Origin: Neodontobutis hainanensis
Taxonomy: Eukaryota; Chordata; Actinopteri; Gobiiformes; Odontobutidae
DNA length: 64,000 bases
Direction: 5' to 3'
NCBI GenBank assembly: GCA_024349245.1
Contig: JALDNG010000090.1
Coordinates: 840,501 to 904,500, forward strand
Part shown: positions 20,237 to 31,074 of the stretch, piece by piece
How the letters are laid out: every line of letters starts with the position of its first letter
How positions within the stretch are numbered: the first letter of the stretch is position 1
Position numbers and translations under genes: made by a program
Notes under the pieces: model-generated
Told to the model about the DNA's origin: nothing
What the model saw: only the letters and a program-made list of their open reading frames with translations
Databases searched by the model: none

Positions 20237-20528
20237 GAAACTAGAGTTCTTTATATATACATACACATAGTTTCTTTTGTGCATTTTTGCACAGACTCCA
20301 TTCTTTTAAGGAAACAAAGCATAGTGTTATTCTACAGAATTGAACAGAATGTTTTTTTTCTTCTTCTTGAGCTGTTCGTGCCTCACTCTCAGGGTGTTGT
20401 GGTCAAAATGTGAGAGCTATTTATGTGTTCCAGTTTTCACAAATGGATGGCCATCACAGAGAAAGCGCTGCAGGATTTGAAATAATAAGCTCTCACTCTG
20501 AAGGCTCCCTCATGTCCCCCTGCACACA
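20237..20528. other. Non-coding stretch before candidate exon
   Basis: No gene or repeat recognised; becomes GC-richer towards 20500. Confidence 0.35.
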
Positions 20529-20683
20529 ATGGCTTTTCTGCTCATACGCATCACTTCTGAATGGGACGCCTGGAAATCCATGAGACAGGATATGGAGCGT
20601 GCGTGTGTTCCAGGACTGCGGCTGATTGTATGTGTGACCCTCCTCGGGGGCTCTACTGCTGCTGAGCCCAAGCCTCTGACAAG
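20529..20683 (+). CDS. Candidate first coding exon with signal-peptide-like start
   Basis: The ATG at 20529 (A at -3, G at +4) opens 51 codons to a plausible donor ACAAG|GTGACC at 20683/20684, leaving phase 2; without splicing the frame stops two codons later. A second ATG at 20592 also has a good context. Starting there, the protein reads MERACVPGLR, then a hydrophobic core LIVCVTLLGG and a small-residue stretch STAA before EPKPLT. That is the n-, h- and c-region pattern of a secretory signal peptide with cleavage after STAA. No known family recognised. The antisense frame here is a shadow. With only composition and signals to go on, this is a speculative but coherent first exon. Confidence 0.3.
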
Positions 20684-22689
20684 GTGACCCTCCTTTATCA
20701 TCTTTGCTTTTGGATCCTAGAAGCCTCCTACAGCAGCAGCATCATCACACGTGCACACTCACAAGAAGAAGTTGTAGTCATGCGTGCGTTAGAATTGCTA
20801 TTTGGCTGCATTTTGCGTGATGATAAATGATAATGACAGACAACAGTGATAGGAGCATAATGCTCTTATCCATGAAAGCCATTTGGGATGAGGGCATGTT
20901 CAGCTGCAGCACATAGAACGTGTGAAGGAAACAACAATGAACCAAGACGGATCAAATGCAAACCAACCTCAGAGAAATTTTCCTCATTGCCAATGGGATA
21001 AATTACCATGTTATGATATAAAAGAGCTATTTGTGGAATATGTTCCCCATAGCAAAAAAATAAAATAAATGTGATAACTTCTTTACATATCTCCATCTAC
21101 AATAGATGGGGCAACCAAGAAAAACGTATGACTTTAACACAGTACACCGGGAAATCACCTTTGTGTTGATACATGTAGAAGATATAGAGCTGGCGTGGGC
21201 AATTATTTTTCCCGAAGGGCCACGTTAGAAGATGGGACTCTGGTGGAGGGACTGTAAACTCACTTATGCTCAAATACATTTTTGTCTACAGTTTATAGTT
21301 TGAATTACAGACAAAACAATATGTGTAATTGTAGTAAGACATTTCACCTGGAATCTAAAATTCCTTTTGTCACGAATAACAAGATCTTCAACATTTGAAC
21401 ACTGAATTTTTCCTCAAACTGAAAGGGGGAGGTCGGGGAACAACACTCCTCTAAAGAATAATGTTGACTAATGTTGACTTTTCCAGGAGAAGGACTATTA
21501 ACTCAAAGAACTTTGTTTGTGGAATGTGTTTAAAGGGAAATTGAGAGATAATGAACACTCTCCCCGATTTCGCACAATCTTACTAACCCCTGCCAGTCAT
21601 TTCTAGGAACAACGGACTTTACTCAATAAAGTTAAGACAAAGACTTTATGTGTAAGAAATAAAGTGTACATTCAATAATGCCTTGATCCCAACAGATCTG
21701 CCCACAAGAAATAACAACCTCTTCATGTGGGTTATTTTGGTAAAATAAAGAAACTGATTACTGTACGATTGCTTACCATGAGAATTTGCATCAGAGATGG
21801 CGCATTGTGGGATATTGTCATGTGCAAGTAGTTATAAAACTACTAGGCTCTTTTGTTCAAGGCGCTTTTGTGATCCTTAGTCTCCTTTTTTAATATACTT
21901 TTTTATGTTTTGCATTTATTATTCTACTTTAGGCCTTGTTTTTCTTGAGTTTTATTTCTTTTAAACTTCCATCTCCAGCCAGCTCGCCCGAAACAAGACT
22001 GTGCAAAGCAACACATCCTTTATTCAAGATTGAGTCTGTTACCATTGTTTCCCAGTAACTATCCCTTGTTTATCATTTTATCATATTCAATAAACCATAT
22101 TTAATCTTACATCATTGTACAGGTGTATTTTTATTTTACCTAATTGAAAAAAGCTCTTCTCCCTCCAGATCTCTTTAATAGGCAAGTTTAGTTATTCCCA
22201 AAGTAACTATAATAAAGAATCCTGGGGGGTGCCCCTTATTTCATAACTATTAAATCAGCCTAGCACGCTCTTTTACTTTATACTCCCCTTCACAATAAAC
22301 ACCGTATAGTCAACACCACAGTTAGTCCTCAGTTTTAGAGCCAGACTTACAGCTTGTTCTAAAACCAGTAAAAACTACCTCTCACTGAGAGTAGAGATAA
22401 TAGCTTTGGGAAAGGTGGAATTAACTGATCACTGCGGACAATATAAAATATATGCCGTGTTTAATTATCAATAAATTATTAGAAAAATGTTTGGTGAGCC
22501 AGATTTAGCAATGCCCCCCCGGGCCTGCCACTGAAATAGATAAAGAGATAGGAGTGTGGAGTATTGCATAACAAAGTATGCAGTGAAACGTACACTGAAG
22601 TGCTTCTGAACTTATTTCTAGGACTGCATACATTAAGCTGAAGCAGAGATGCTTGTACCAGACTATAGCTTAACAGCTGAAGTCCATCT
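20684..22689. other. Non-coding stretch with a possible hAT-like fragment
   Basis: No gene recognised. The 21185-21260 part (GGCGTGGGCAATTATTTTTCCCGAAGGGCCACG) resembles the terminal text of hAT-type DNA transposon relics. The stretch around 21800-22260 is single-copy and AT-rich. Confidence 0.35.
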
Positions 22690-22860
22690 GTAGTCCTATA
22701 TTGTACATGTTTTGGTGGTAGGAGAAACCAGAGTACCCACAGACACATAGAGAACATGCAAACTCCACACAGAAATTTGCTACCCTGGATGGGAATTGAA
22801 CCTAGAACATTCTTGATGTGAGGGAGGAGTTCTAACCGCACCGTTACTAGTACTCTTGTA
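22690..22860 (-). repeat. Fish SINE fragment with tRNA-like head (reverse)
   Basis: TTGGTGGTAGGAGAAACCAGAGTACCCACAGACACATAGAGAACATGCAAACTCC, then GGGAATTGAACCTAGAACATTCTTGATGTGAGGGAGGAGTTCTAACC. This is the standard reverse-strand end of a widespread fish SINE; the tRNA-like box B reads from the right. Confidence 0.7.
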
Positions 22861-22895
22861 CTGCACAGAAAAATCATGCAAAAACTACCATAGCT

Positions 22896-24068
22896 GCAAT
22901 GGTTGTAGCCGTATGGACACGCTCACACTGGTTGTAGCCGTATGGACACGCTCACACTGGTTGTAGCCGTATGGACACGCTCACACTGGTTGTAGCCGTA
23001 TGTACACGCTCACACTGGTTGTAGCCGTATGGACACGCTCACACTGGTTGTAGCCGTATGGACACGCTCACACTGGTTGTAGCCGTATGGACACGCTCAC
23101 ACTGGTTGTAGCCGTATGGACACGCTCACACTGGTTGTAGCCGTATGGACACGCTCACACTGGTTGTAGCCGTATGGACACGCCCACACTGGTTGTAGCC
23201 GTATGGACACGCCCACACTGGTTGTAGCCGTATGGACACGCTCACACTGGTTGTAGCCGTATGGACACGCCCACACTGGTTGTAGCCGTATGGACACGCT
23301 CACACTGGTTGTAGCCGTATGGACACGTCCACACTGGTTGTAGCCGTATGGACACGCCCACACTTGTTGTAACCGTATGGACACGCTCACACTGGTATTA
23401 GCCGTATGGACACGCTCACACTGGTTGTAGCCGTATGGACACGCTCACACTTGTAGTAGCCGTATGGACACGCTCACACTGGTTGTAGCCATATGGACAC
23501 GCTCACACTGGTTGTAGCCGTATGGACACGCTCACACTTGTTGTAGCCTTATGGACACGCTCACACTGGTTGTAGCCGTATGGACACGCTCACACTTGTT
23601 GTAGCCGTATGGACACGCTCACACTGGTTGTAGCCGTATGGACACGATCACACTTGTTGTAGCCTTATGGACACGCTCACACTGGTTGTAGCCGTATGGA
23701 CACGCTCACACTGGTTGTAGCCGTATGGACACGCTCACACTGGTTGTAGCCGTATGGACACGCTCACACTGGTTGTAGCCGTATGGACACGCTCACTCTG
23801 GTTGTAGCCGTATGGACACGCTCACACTTGTTGTAGCCGTATGGACACGCTCACACTGGTTGTAGCCGTATGGACACGCTCACACTTGTTGTAGCCTTAT
23901 GGACACGCTCACACTGGTTGTAGCCGTATGGACACGCTCACACTGGTTGTAGCCGTATGGACACGCTCACACTGGTTGTAGCCGTATGGACACGCTCACA
24001 CTTGTTGTAGCCGTATGGACACGCTCACACTTGTTGTAGCCGTATGGACACCTCACACTGGTTGTAGC
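22896..24068. repeat. 29-bp minisatellite, about 40 copies
   Basis: Unit TGGTTGTAGCCGTATGGACA-CGCTCACAC (29 bases). The variants are locally clustered: CGCCCACAC units fall only between about 23180 and 23360, and CTTGTTGTAGCC units only from about 23360 on. It yields a 97-codon repetitive frame on the minus strand that is a by-product, since the unit length is not a multiple of three. Confidence 0.95.
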
Positions 24069-24149
24069 TGTAGTTACATGATCATATTATTATTACTATT
24101 GTTGCAGTAGTATTTTGCACTTTTTCTTTTTTCTTTTTTCTTCTCCTAG

Positions 24150-24241
24150 GGTGGACAAAAACCTCTGACCTGCTGGGTGTACCCCTTTTCTGGACTCTGT
24201 TCCAGTTTGAGGACCCCCAGCCCATCTTTCATCTACCTTGA
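24150..24241 (+). CDS. Candidate terminal exon with poly(A) signal, unrecognised
   Basis: A very strong pyrimidine tract (T/C over 24121-24147) and CCTAG precede an open frame of 29 codons starting WTKTSDLLGVPLFW and ending at the TGA at 24239-24241. A second frame is also open to about 24253. An AATAAA lies at 24301-24306. It sits directly between a minisatellite and a fish repeat, so it may be repeat-derived. Low confidence. Confidence 0.15.
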
Positions 24242-24300
24242 TGTTGGCTGAGGTCCCATCCACCTTAAACACACACACAGAGTGGATACTTGACACTGCC

Positions 24301-24306
24301 AATAAA
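24301..24306 (+). terminator. AATAAA near candidate exon
   Basis: Canonical hexamer 60 bases after the TGA of the candidate exon at 24150; meaningful only if that exon is used. Confidence 0.15.
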
Positions 24307-24334
24307 AATGTTTTTTTATAAATATGTTTTGTGT

Positions 24335-24595
24335 ATTTCTATGTTCTTTTCAACTGTCCTGGACACATTCTTGCACGGCCTGTCCGTCCTGGGAGTGGAT
24401 CCCTTCTTCTGTAATTCTCCCTGAGGTTTCTCTTTTTTCCCGGCTGTTTTTTTTTTGGAGGTTTTCCTCACCCTGATGGAGGGTCTAAGGACAGGGGATG
24501 TTGTCTAGTGCAGTCTGTTAAGCCCTTTGAGGCGGCTGTCGTTGTGATATTGGGCTATACAAAAAGAAATGTCTTGACTTGTCTATGTTTTAATG
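24335..24595 (+). repeat. Teleost interspersed repeat (LINE 3'-end-like)
   Basis: CTGTCCTGGACACATTCTTGC, GTCCGTCCTGGGAGTGGATCCC, CCCTGAGGTTTCTC, GGAGGGTCTAAGGACAGGGGATG and TGATATTGGGCTATACAAA, in the order known from a very common fish repeat. A shorter copy lies at 35565. Superfamily not assigned with certainty; it behaves like a non-LTR 3' tail. Confidence 0.65.
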
Positions 24596-26750
24596 TGCTC
24601 ATGATGAGTGTTAAAAAAAAGAGTAATTTTGTTTTTTTTGAGTGAGTAGGGCTCCACAGACATGATTTAATATACTCTTCAGGAGGAAGAAGGAAGATAC
24701 AAAAGAGTTCAAGGCCCAGACAATAAAAACATCTTGAGCATACCGTTAGAAACAGCACGTGACTAGAGTGTGTTAGAGAGGATTCGGAGTTGTAATACCA
24801 GTGGACGGTGACAGATTTACATAATAAGTGGGGATGTTTGACATGCTGCAAGTAAATAGATTGTTCTTTGTGAAGAGATAACTCTGATTTCTGGAAACAT
24901 TCAGACTGCTGCCAAAATCAGTTACACATATTCTGAAAGAAACATATTTAGACAGAGCTTTAAAAACAGGACCGAGTGATGACAGCTTCAGCAGCGGAGT
25001 TCATCTTTATGAGCGGATCCAAACATCTCAACTCCTGATGAGAAAAGAGGACTCTGTGATGGTAGCCAAGCGTAAATGAAACGCCCAATTACAAAAGAGT
25101 TCAGACGGTGGACTTAATTTTTACTCGAAAGTAAACCACTTTTATCAAACAGCTATCAAACGCAATGGTTTACATTATCTGTCACACCACACATCTGTTT
25201 CTCATTCAAGAGGCACTCTAATGTCACTTAGCATTGATTATCGTGAGGAGGCATTGACTAAAGTGGATCTTGTGGTGATGTGTGCAACGACCATGCACCT
25301 GACCTCTGACCTCCAAATCCTAATGACCGTCACACACAGAAGAACACCTGGTGTGATAGCCATAGACCCATGTGTCAATGAGCAACTTAACATGGAAATT
25401 ATTGGCAGCCATGACTTATTTAACATCCATAATTCACGTTGACACACAAAAGGTTATTTTGTTAGTCAGCTCATTGTCATTTTTAATAAAATGGAAAATA
25501 CAGTTTCTTGTGAATAAGGTGTCTGATTCTAGAGGGATATGTAGACTTAGCCTTAATTGAGTATTGTGAACCACATTTTATTTAGAAAAATACATTTTTA
25601 GTGTAACTTCCACACTGAGCATTCAGAAATGCACTTCCTGAGCTTCCAGGATGGAAAGTCTAATATCATTCTCGTGTGCTGCGTAAATGTTGTAGCAGCT
25701 GTCATCATCTTTATACGGCAATAATCTGTCGGGTTGTGTTTACACCTCGTCATGTTGTCCTGCACGGCCAAAAATCAATTGCTGGAGGTTTAATACCCAA
25801 CAACTAAGGCCAGCAAACATGGATTCTCTTCCACAGTGTTTTTTTTTTATTTTTTATTCCATAGTCACACCTGATAATGTCCAAAATGGTATTATCTCTG
25901 AGGTAAAGTAGAGCATTATGTCCTATTAAATGTTAATGCTGAGATAAGAATAGAACTGTCTCTACAGCTCCGTGGAACATTTAAGCCTCATTTCTAAAGA
26001 TTCAATGGATTTCTTTCTTTAAGCTTGATAAACTGATGTTCTTTTGGGAATGTTTAGTTTATGCATTGCCAATTTATTGCAAAGAGTTCCCAGTCATAAA
26101 GTAACGGCTGGTAGGAATCAATATAAAAACGGAATTAATCAATGTCAAAAGCAAACAAATTCCAGTCCAGGAAAATCATTAAGGCTTTAACTGTGAGGTT
26201 GCAGTGAGAAAAGCTCAAATAACATTTTCAATGGATTAAAAACATAAATTTCTGACAGTATTTTAGGGCAGACTCAGTCTTAGCTGTGTGCTTTCTGTAA
26301 GCACTGGGTTTGCCTTCTTTGTGCTGCTCAGTGCCTCCCAAATTCATTCACTCTTATTAAACACAAGCACAATCCTCTGGACTCAGTGTCAGACGTAGCT
26401 TTGCTAAGAACACATAAGAGAAAGCCCCATGTGTAACCACTGAAGCTGGGTGTGTCATCTAGCTAGTTCTAGTCTAAGATCCATCTCTCCTTTCTTCAGG
26501 TAAATTCCTCGTATCCACTGGCTCAAAGTCAACTGTTGGATGTATGACTTTGGTCATGCTGTGATTTGAATTGTTTGAAGAGTTCACTGTTAGAATAATT
26601 TTTATTCTTATAACGTTTAGAGTTACTGGGGGCTTATAGTTCTCAGTTCTCCTCAGGTCATGTCAAATTCATGTCATGTCCTTCATGCAAATCCAAACAT
26701 GAAGTAGACATAACTAGACGGGGACATGTCTTGTCACGGCCTTGGGGAGG
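24596..26750. other. Single-copy non-coding stretch with DR1 site
   Basis: No gene recognised. The 25080-25445 part is repeat-free with a 73-codon frame that looks accidental. It contains the DR1 motif listed separately and may be a conserved non-coding element. Confidence 0.35.
25300..25312 (-). promoter_or_regulatory. Perfect DR1 nuclear-receptor element
   Basis: TGACCTCTGACCT on plus, that is two perfect AGGTCA half-sites in direct repeat with one-base spacing on minus. DR1 is the known site type for RXR heterodimers, HNF4 and COUP-TF. Whether it is bound is unknown. Confidence 0.5.
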
Positions 26751-26882
26751 CACAAGGCTACATGTGTGTCTGCTTTGCTTCTTCACAAGGCTACATGTGT
26801 GTCTGCTTTGCTTCTTCACAAGGCTACATGTGTGTCTGCTTTGCTTCTTCACAAGGCTACATGTGTGTCTGCTTTGCTTCTT
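26751..26882. repeat. 33-bp tandem repeat, four identical copies
   Basis: The unit begins CACAAGGCTACATGTGTGTC and ends TGCTTTGCTTCTT, four perfect copies. As 33 is divisible by three, every frame gives an 11-residue repeat (for example TRLHVCLLCFF), which produces frames of about 70 codons that I do not regard as genes. Perfect identity suggests very recent expansion. Confidence 0.95.
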
Positions 26883-28225
26883 CTAGCAAGAATAAAGAAT
26901 AAACCTGGCCATTGCTTGTTAAATTATAATCTGTCTACTAGTCTCTCTGGATAAATATACGGACATAAAGAATTCTTATAACATTCATTCATTCATGACT
27001 TCATATTTTTTGAAGAGGTCTTTTTAAGCAACCAAATGTAATTTAAATAAAGCTTACTTTGCAATGTTCCCAAGTTGTTCTCTTTCTTCTAACCACAAAG
27101 TACATTGAGAACACTCTGACGCTGACTCTCTGCACTGATGCTGCTGACTGTAGCTGATCTATTGCCTTCACAGACAGCTCTCATCACACAGTGTGACATG
27201 CATCAGATGAAGGTCATACACAATCCAGGCTCCACAGTGTTACATGAAATAATCTTTAAAGATTGCAAAAATTATGTTGTTTGTTGTTTTTTTACTTTCG
27301 AGTGCTGACTTTTCCAAATGTGCCCTTCATTCCTCATCCTTATCAACCATCAGGTTAGCATTGGTTACATGCTTTAAGCTCCATGTTGTTCTAAAGACCA
27401 TACGATTGAAATAAATTGGATTTCTCCAAGGGTTTATTATGTTTTCCTAAAAATCTGGTATATTATATCTAATGTTGTAACCCTCTGTGCCCTGAGCCTT
27501 TTTTTTTGCTCATCTAGACTTTCTGGCTAACAACTAATATTCCCAAGAGATTGCAGAAACTCCCTGTGATTAATCTCCTACACAGAATTGTATTGTGTAA
27601 AGCATTCTGGGAAACTTTGTTTCTTTGATCTACTTCAAACCATTTTTGTTGCTGGAAAATAATAAGAAATGTTTTCATAAGAATTTAGAGGTTTTCTTGT
27701 TTATACAATGAACAGTGAATGAATAATACTTAACCAAATGATGATGATTATAGATCAATGAGCTATAGTTATGAGGAAAATATTTGTGATAACAATTGTT
27801 ATCATTTTAAATAATGAAATAAGTAGATTATGAATTCCTTTTTTAACATTGCACTTCTTTGAGTTATTGCATGTCTTATATAATATAATTGTTTGTGTGT
27901 ATGAGCTGTTGTTATTTTCATTATGTGTTATGTGCTGTCAATGTTTTTGTAGTGTTATGTAATATTTGTATTAAATGTTTTATGTAAACCACTGGAAGAA
28001 AAGTGGCACTCCTGCAGCTAAAAGTGGGTCAGAATAAATAAACTACATAAAAATACTAGCATGAACTGAATGCTTGTGATAACGTTTTAAGGGAAATTAC
28101 TGCAATTACCATTAAGTTACACATCAGAGCTAAAAAGTACACAGAATAATGGATCTGATTATGAAGTTTACATTATGGCAAAAAACAACCAAGTTGTTCA
28201 GTCTGTATTTTGAAAAGTCTATATT
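26883..28225. other. Non-coding stretch, nothing recognised
   Basis: AT-rich single-copy DNA; no gene, no repeat assigned. Confidence 0.4.
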
Positions 28226-28238
28226 TCAAAATGCTTCT
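28226..28238. repeat. Left target-site duplication of Rex3 copy
   Basis: TCAAAATGCTTCT; perfect match to 30477-30489, bracketing the Rex3 insertion. Confidence 0.9.
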
Positions 28239-28268
28239 ATCCATCCATCCATCCCATCCTTCCATCTT

Positions 28269-28999
28269 CTACCGGTTATCCAGGGCCGGGTCGCGCAGTC
28301 TAAGCAGAGAAGCCCAGACTTCCCTCTCCCCAGACACTTCCTCCAGCTCTTCCGGGGGGATACCAAGGCGTTTCCAGGCCAGCCGAGAGACATAGTCCCT
28401 CCAGCGTGTCCTAGGTCTTCCCCGAGGTCTCCTCCCGGTGGGACATGCCCGGAACACCTCCCTAGGGAGGCATCCGGGAGTCATCCAAAACAGATGCCCG
28501 AGCCACCTCAGCTGGCTCCTCTCGATGTGAAGGAGCAGCGGTTCTACTTTGAGCTCCTCCCGAGTGACCGAGCTCCTCACCCTATCTCTAAGGGAGCGGC
28601 CCACTCTGCGGAGAAAGCTAATTTCGGCCGCCTGTATCCGGGATCTTGTTCTTTCGGTCATGACCTAAACTTCATGACCATAGGTGAGAGTAGGAACGTA
28701 GATCGACCGGTAAATTGAGAGCTTTGCCTTACAGCTCAGCTCCTTCTTCACCACGACAGACCGGTACATCGACCGCATTACTGCAGAAGCTGCACCGATC
28801 CGTCTGTCGATCTCACGCTCCTTCCTTCCCTCACTCGTGAACAAGACCCCAAGATATTTAAACGCCTCCACTTGAGGCAGGAGCTCTCCACCAACCTGGA
28901 GGGGGCAAGCCACCCTTTTCCGACTGAGAACCATGGTCTCAGATTTGGAGGTGCTGATCCTCATCCCAGCCGCTTCACACTCGGCTGCAAACAACCCCA
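28269..28999 (-). pseudogene. Rex3 RT thumb and C-terminal remnant
   Basis: Two adjoining frames separated by a stop or shift near 28662. The first (28994-28665) carries AAECEAAGMRISTSKSETMV and FKYLGVLFTSEG, the RT region just after the catalytic YADD/FADD box. The second (28661-28269) is the C-terminal domain with LRWLGHLFWM and RGRPRTRWRD, and ends just before the 3' repeats. The catalytic box itself is missing because of the upstream deletion. Confidence 0.85.
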
Positions 29000-29701
29000 G
29001 TGAACATTCTTAAGAAGAGGGACCACCACCCCGGTCTGCCAGTCCAGAGGTACTGTCCCCAAACGCCATGCGATGTTGCAGAGGCATGTCAGCCAAGACG
29101 GCCCCACAACATCCAGAGACTTGAGGTACTAAGGCCGTATCTCATCCACCCCCGGTGCCTTGCCCCCGAGGAGCTTCCCAACTACCTCAGTGACTTCAGC
29201 CTGAGTGACAACCGAGTCCACCTCTGAGCCCTCGGCCTCTGCTTCCTCAGTGGAAGACGTGTCGGTGGGGTTGAGGAGATCTTCGAAGTATTCCTTCCAC
29301 CGTCCAACAATATCCCCAGTTGAGGTCAGCAGATTCCCACCTCCACTGTAAACAGTGTTGGCAGGACACTGCTTCCCCCTCCTGAGGCGCCGGACGGTTT
29401 GCCAGAATTTCTTCGAGGTCAACCAATAGCCTTTTTCCATGGCCTCACCGAACTCCTCCCAGACCCGAGTTTTTGCCTCCACAACCACCTGGGCTGCAGC
29501 CTGCTTGCCTTGCCGGTACCTATCAACTGCCTCAGGAGTCCCACAAGCCAACCAGGCTTGATAGGTCTCCTTCTTCAGCTTGACGGCCTCCCTTACTTCC
29601 GGTGTCCACCACCGGGTTCGGGGATTGCCGCCACGGCAGGCACCGGAGACTTTGCGGCCACAGCTTCGAGTGGCTACGTCGACAATGGAGGTGGAGAACA
29701 T
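29000..29701 (-). pseudogene. Rex3 endonuclease-RT linker and RT start remnant
   Basis: Frame from 29701 downward with TPEVREAVKLKKETYQAWL, then WKEYFEDLLNPTDTSSTEEA and GGKAPGVDEIRP, the fingers region preceding RT motif 1. After an in-frame TAG it continues as PSWLTCLCNIAWRLGTVPLD and WQTGVVVPLLK, then breaks at about 29008 into the thumb fragment. The palm motifs, including the GCPLSP-type and FADD boxes, are deleted (roughly 130-150 codons by comparison with the family). Confidence 0.85.
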
Positions 29702-30170
29702 GGTCCACCCGAAATGTCTCCAGTCTCCCTCGGGATCTGGTCGAAGCTCTGCCGGAGGTGGGAGTTAAAGATCTCTCTGACAGGGGACTCGGCCAAACGT
29801 TTCCAACAGACCCTCACAGTACGTTTGGGTCTGCCAAGTCTGTCCCGCTTTCTCCCCCGCCATCGGATCCAACTCACCACCAAGTGGTGATCAGTTGACA
29901 GCTCCGCCCCTCTCTTCACCCAAGTGTCCAAGACATACGGTTGGAGGTCAGATGAAACAACTACAAAGTCGATCATCGACCTCCGGCCTAGGGTGTCGTG
30001 GTGCCACGTGCACTGATGGACACCCTTATGCTTGAACATGGTGTTTGTTATGGACAAACTGTTGCTAGCACAGAAGTCCTATAACAGAACACCACTCGGG
30101 TTCAGATCAGGGGGGCCGTTCCTCCCAATCACGCCCCTCCAGGTGTCACTGTCGCTTCCCACGTCACTCC
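29674..30170 (-). pseudogene. Rex3 endonuclease C-terminal remnant
   Basis: Reads GSDSDTWRGVIGRNGPPDLN, one in-frame TAG at about 30080, then DFCASNSLSITNTMFKHKGV and the APE-type motif STDHHLVVSWIRW with LGRRSMIDFVVVSSDL. The N-terminal half with the first catalytic residues is absent: the sequence goes from a 5'-region text straight into GSDSDTW. Confidence 0.8.
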
Positions 30171-30476
30171 TTTGGGCTGAGCCCGGCCAGGCCCCGTGGG
30201 GAAAGACCCGGCCACCAGGCGCTCGCATATGAGCCCCAACCTCGGGCCTGGCTCCAGGGTGGGGCCCCGGTTGCGCCATACTGGGTGACGTAACGGTCCT
30301 TGATTTTAAAATGTCCATAAAGGGTTCTGAACCGCTCTTGGTCTGGCCCGTCACCTAGGACCTGTTTGCCTTGGGAGACCCTACCAGGGGCATATAGCCC
30401 CCCAACAACATAGCTCCTAGGATTATCCGGGCACTTAAACCCCTCCACCACGATAAGGTGGCGGTTCAAGGAGGGG
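30171..30476 (-). pseudogene. Rex3 5' region remnant
   Basis: From 30476: the family's 5' leader, with a 101-codon open frame (GLYAPGRVSQGKQVLGDGPD) that is probably untranslated leader sequence rather than protein. It joins the endonuclease remnant by an internal deletion near 30160-30175. Confidence 0.6.
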
Positions 30477-30489
30477 TCAAAATGCTTCT
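30477..30489. repeat. Right target-site duplication of Rex3 copy
   Basis: TCAAAATGCTTCT, identical to 28226-28238. Confidence 0.9.
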
Positions 30490-30718
30490 GTGCATCTTAA
30501 ATGGGTCTGCAACAATGACAAAGTAAAACAGGCCAGTATATCCTGCCACTGTTATTATACTATACTGAACAGCATGGTCCATTCTCTACATTGTGAACTC
30601 TTATGCCAGAAGAGAATATAAATATTTTAGCATAGACTGAACTGAATAAAGCTGAATAGTAACTTTGGACTAACACACAGTGTTTCCAAATGACCAGCCC
30701 AATATGACATGCACTGAT

Positions 30719-31074
30719 GTTCATTCATTCATTCATTTTCTACCGCTTCACGGGTGACTGGAGCCTATCCCAACAGCTTTGGGCCTGAGGCGGGGTACAC
30801 CCTGGACAGTGGCCAGTTAGTCGCAGGGCTAACATTTAGAGACAGAAAATGACAGACAACCATTCACTCTCACATTCATTCACTAGGGACACTTTGGAGC
30901 TGCCAATTAACCTGTACATGCATGTGTTTGGACGGTGGGAGGAAGCCAGAGAGAACCCACAGTAACACGTGGAGGACATGCAGACTCCTCACAGAAAGAC
31001 CTGAGTTGGGCAGGTTTTGAACTCCCAAACTTCTTGCTGTGAGGCAGGAGTGCTAACCACTCTGCTATGTGCAC
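30719..31074 (-). repeat. Fish SINE, nearly full length (reverse)
   Basis: CATTCATTTTCTACCGCTTCACGGG, CTGGAGCCTATCCCAACAGC, GGCGGGGTACACCCTGGACAG and GTACATGCATGTGTTTGGACGG, ending in GAACTCCCAAACTTCTTGCTGTGAGGCAGGAGTGCTAACCACTCTGC, the reverse of a tRNA-like head. A well-known teleost family; degraded copies lie at 22690 and 57920. Confidence 0.8.

Larger units (their letters stand above)
28239..30476 (-). mobile_element. Rex3 (RTE-clade) LINE, internally deleted
   Basis: Minus-strand element of 2238 bases flanked by a perfect 13-base target-site duplication. The 5' end (from 30476) starts with CCCCTCCTTGAACCGCC, the usual start of this family. The 3' end finishes in GATG-type repeats (CCATCCATCCATCC on plus), as known for Rex3. 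Translation gives, in order, a 5' region, the C-terminal half of the endonuclease, the endonuclease-RT linker and start of RT, then a jump to the RT thumb and the C-terminal domain. The segment at 29022-29041 is the conserved TGGCAGAC..GGGGTGGTGGT stretch typical of Rex3. Both catalytic cores are damaged by internal deletions, so it is dead, but its ends and duplication are intact, which points to fairly recent insertion of an already shortened or later shortened copy. Confidence 0.9.

Noticed and set aside
23097..23390. 97-codon minus-strand repetitive protein
   Set aside because: By-product of the 29-bp minisatellite; it has no start context or flanking gene signals.
22896..24068. CRISPR-like array of regularly spaced repeats
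   Set aside because: The 29-bp units are directly adjacent with no unique spacers, and the context is a vertebrate genome; it is a minisatellite.
26671..26954. Cysteine-rich repeat proteins of about 70 codons
   Set aside because: Created by four perfect 33-bp repeats; all three frames are open and none has gene signals.
28149..28718. 189-codon plus-strand frame, and the other plus-strand frames to 30232
   Set aside because: Antisense to the Rex3 coding remnant, whose minus-strand translation matches known LINE domains in order.
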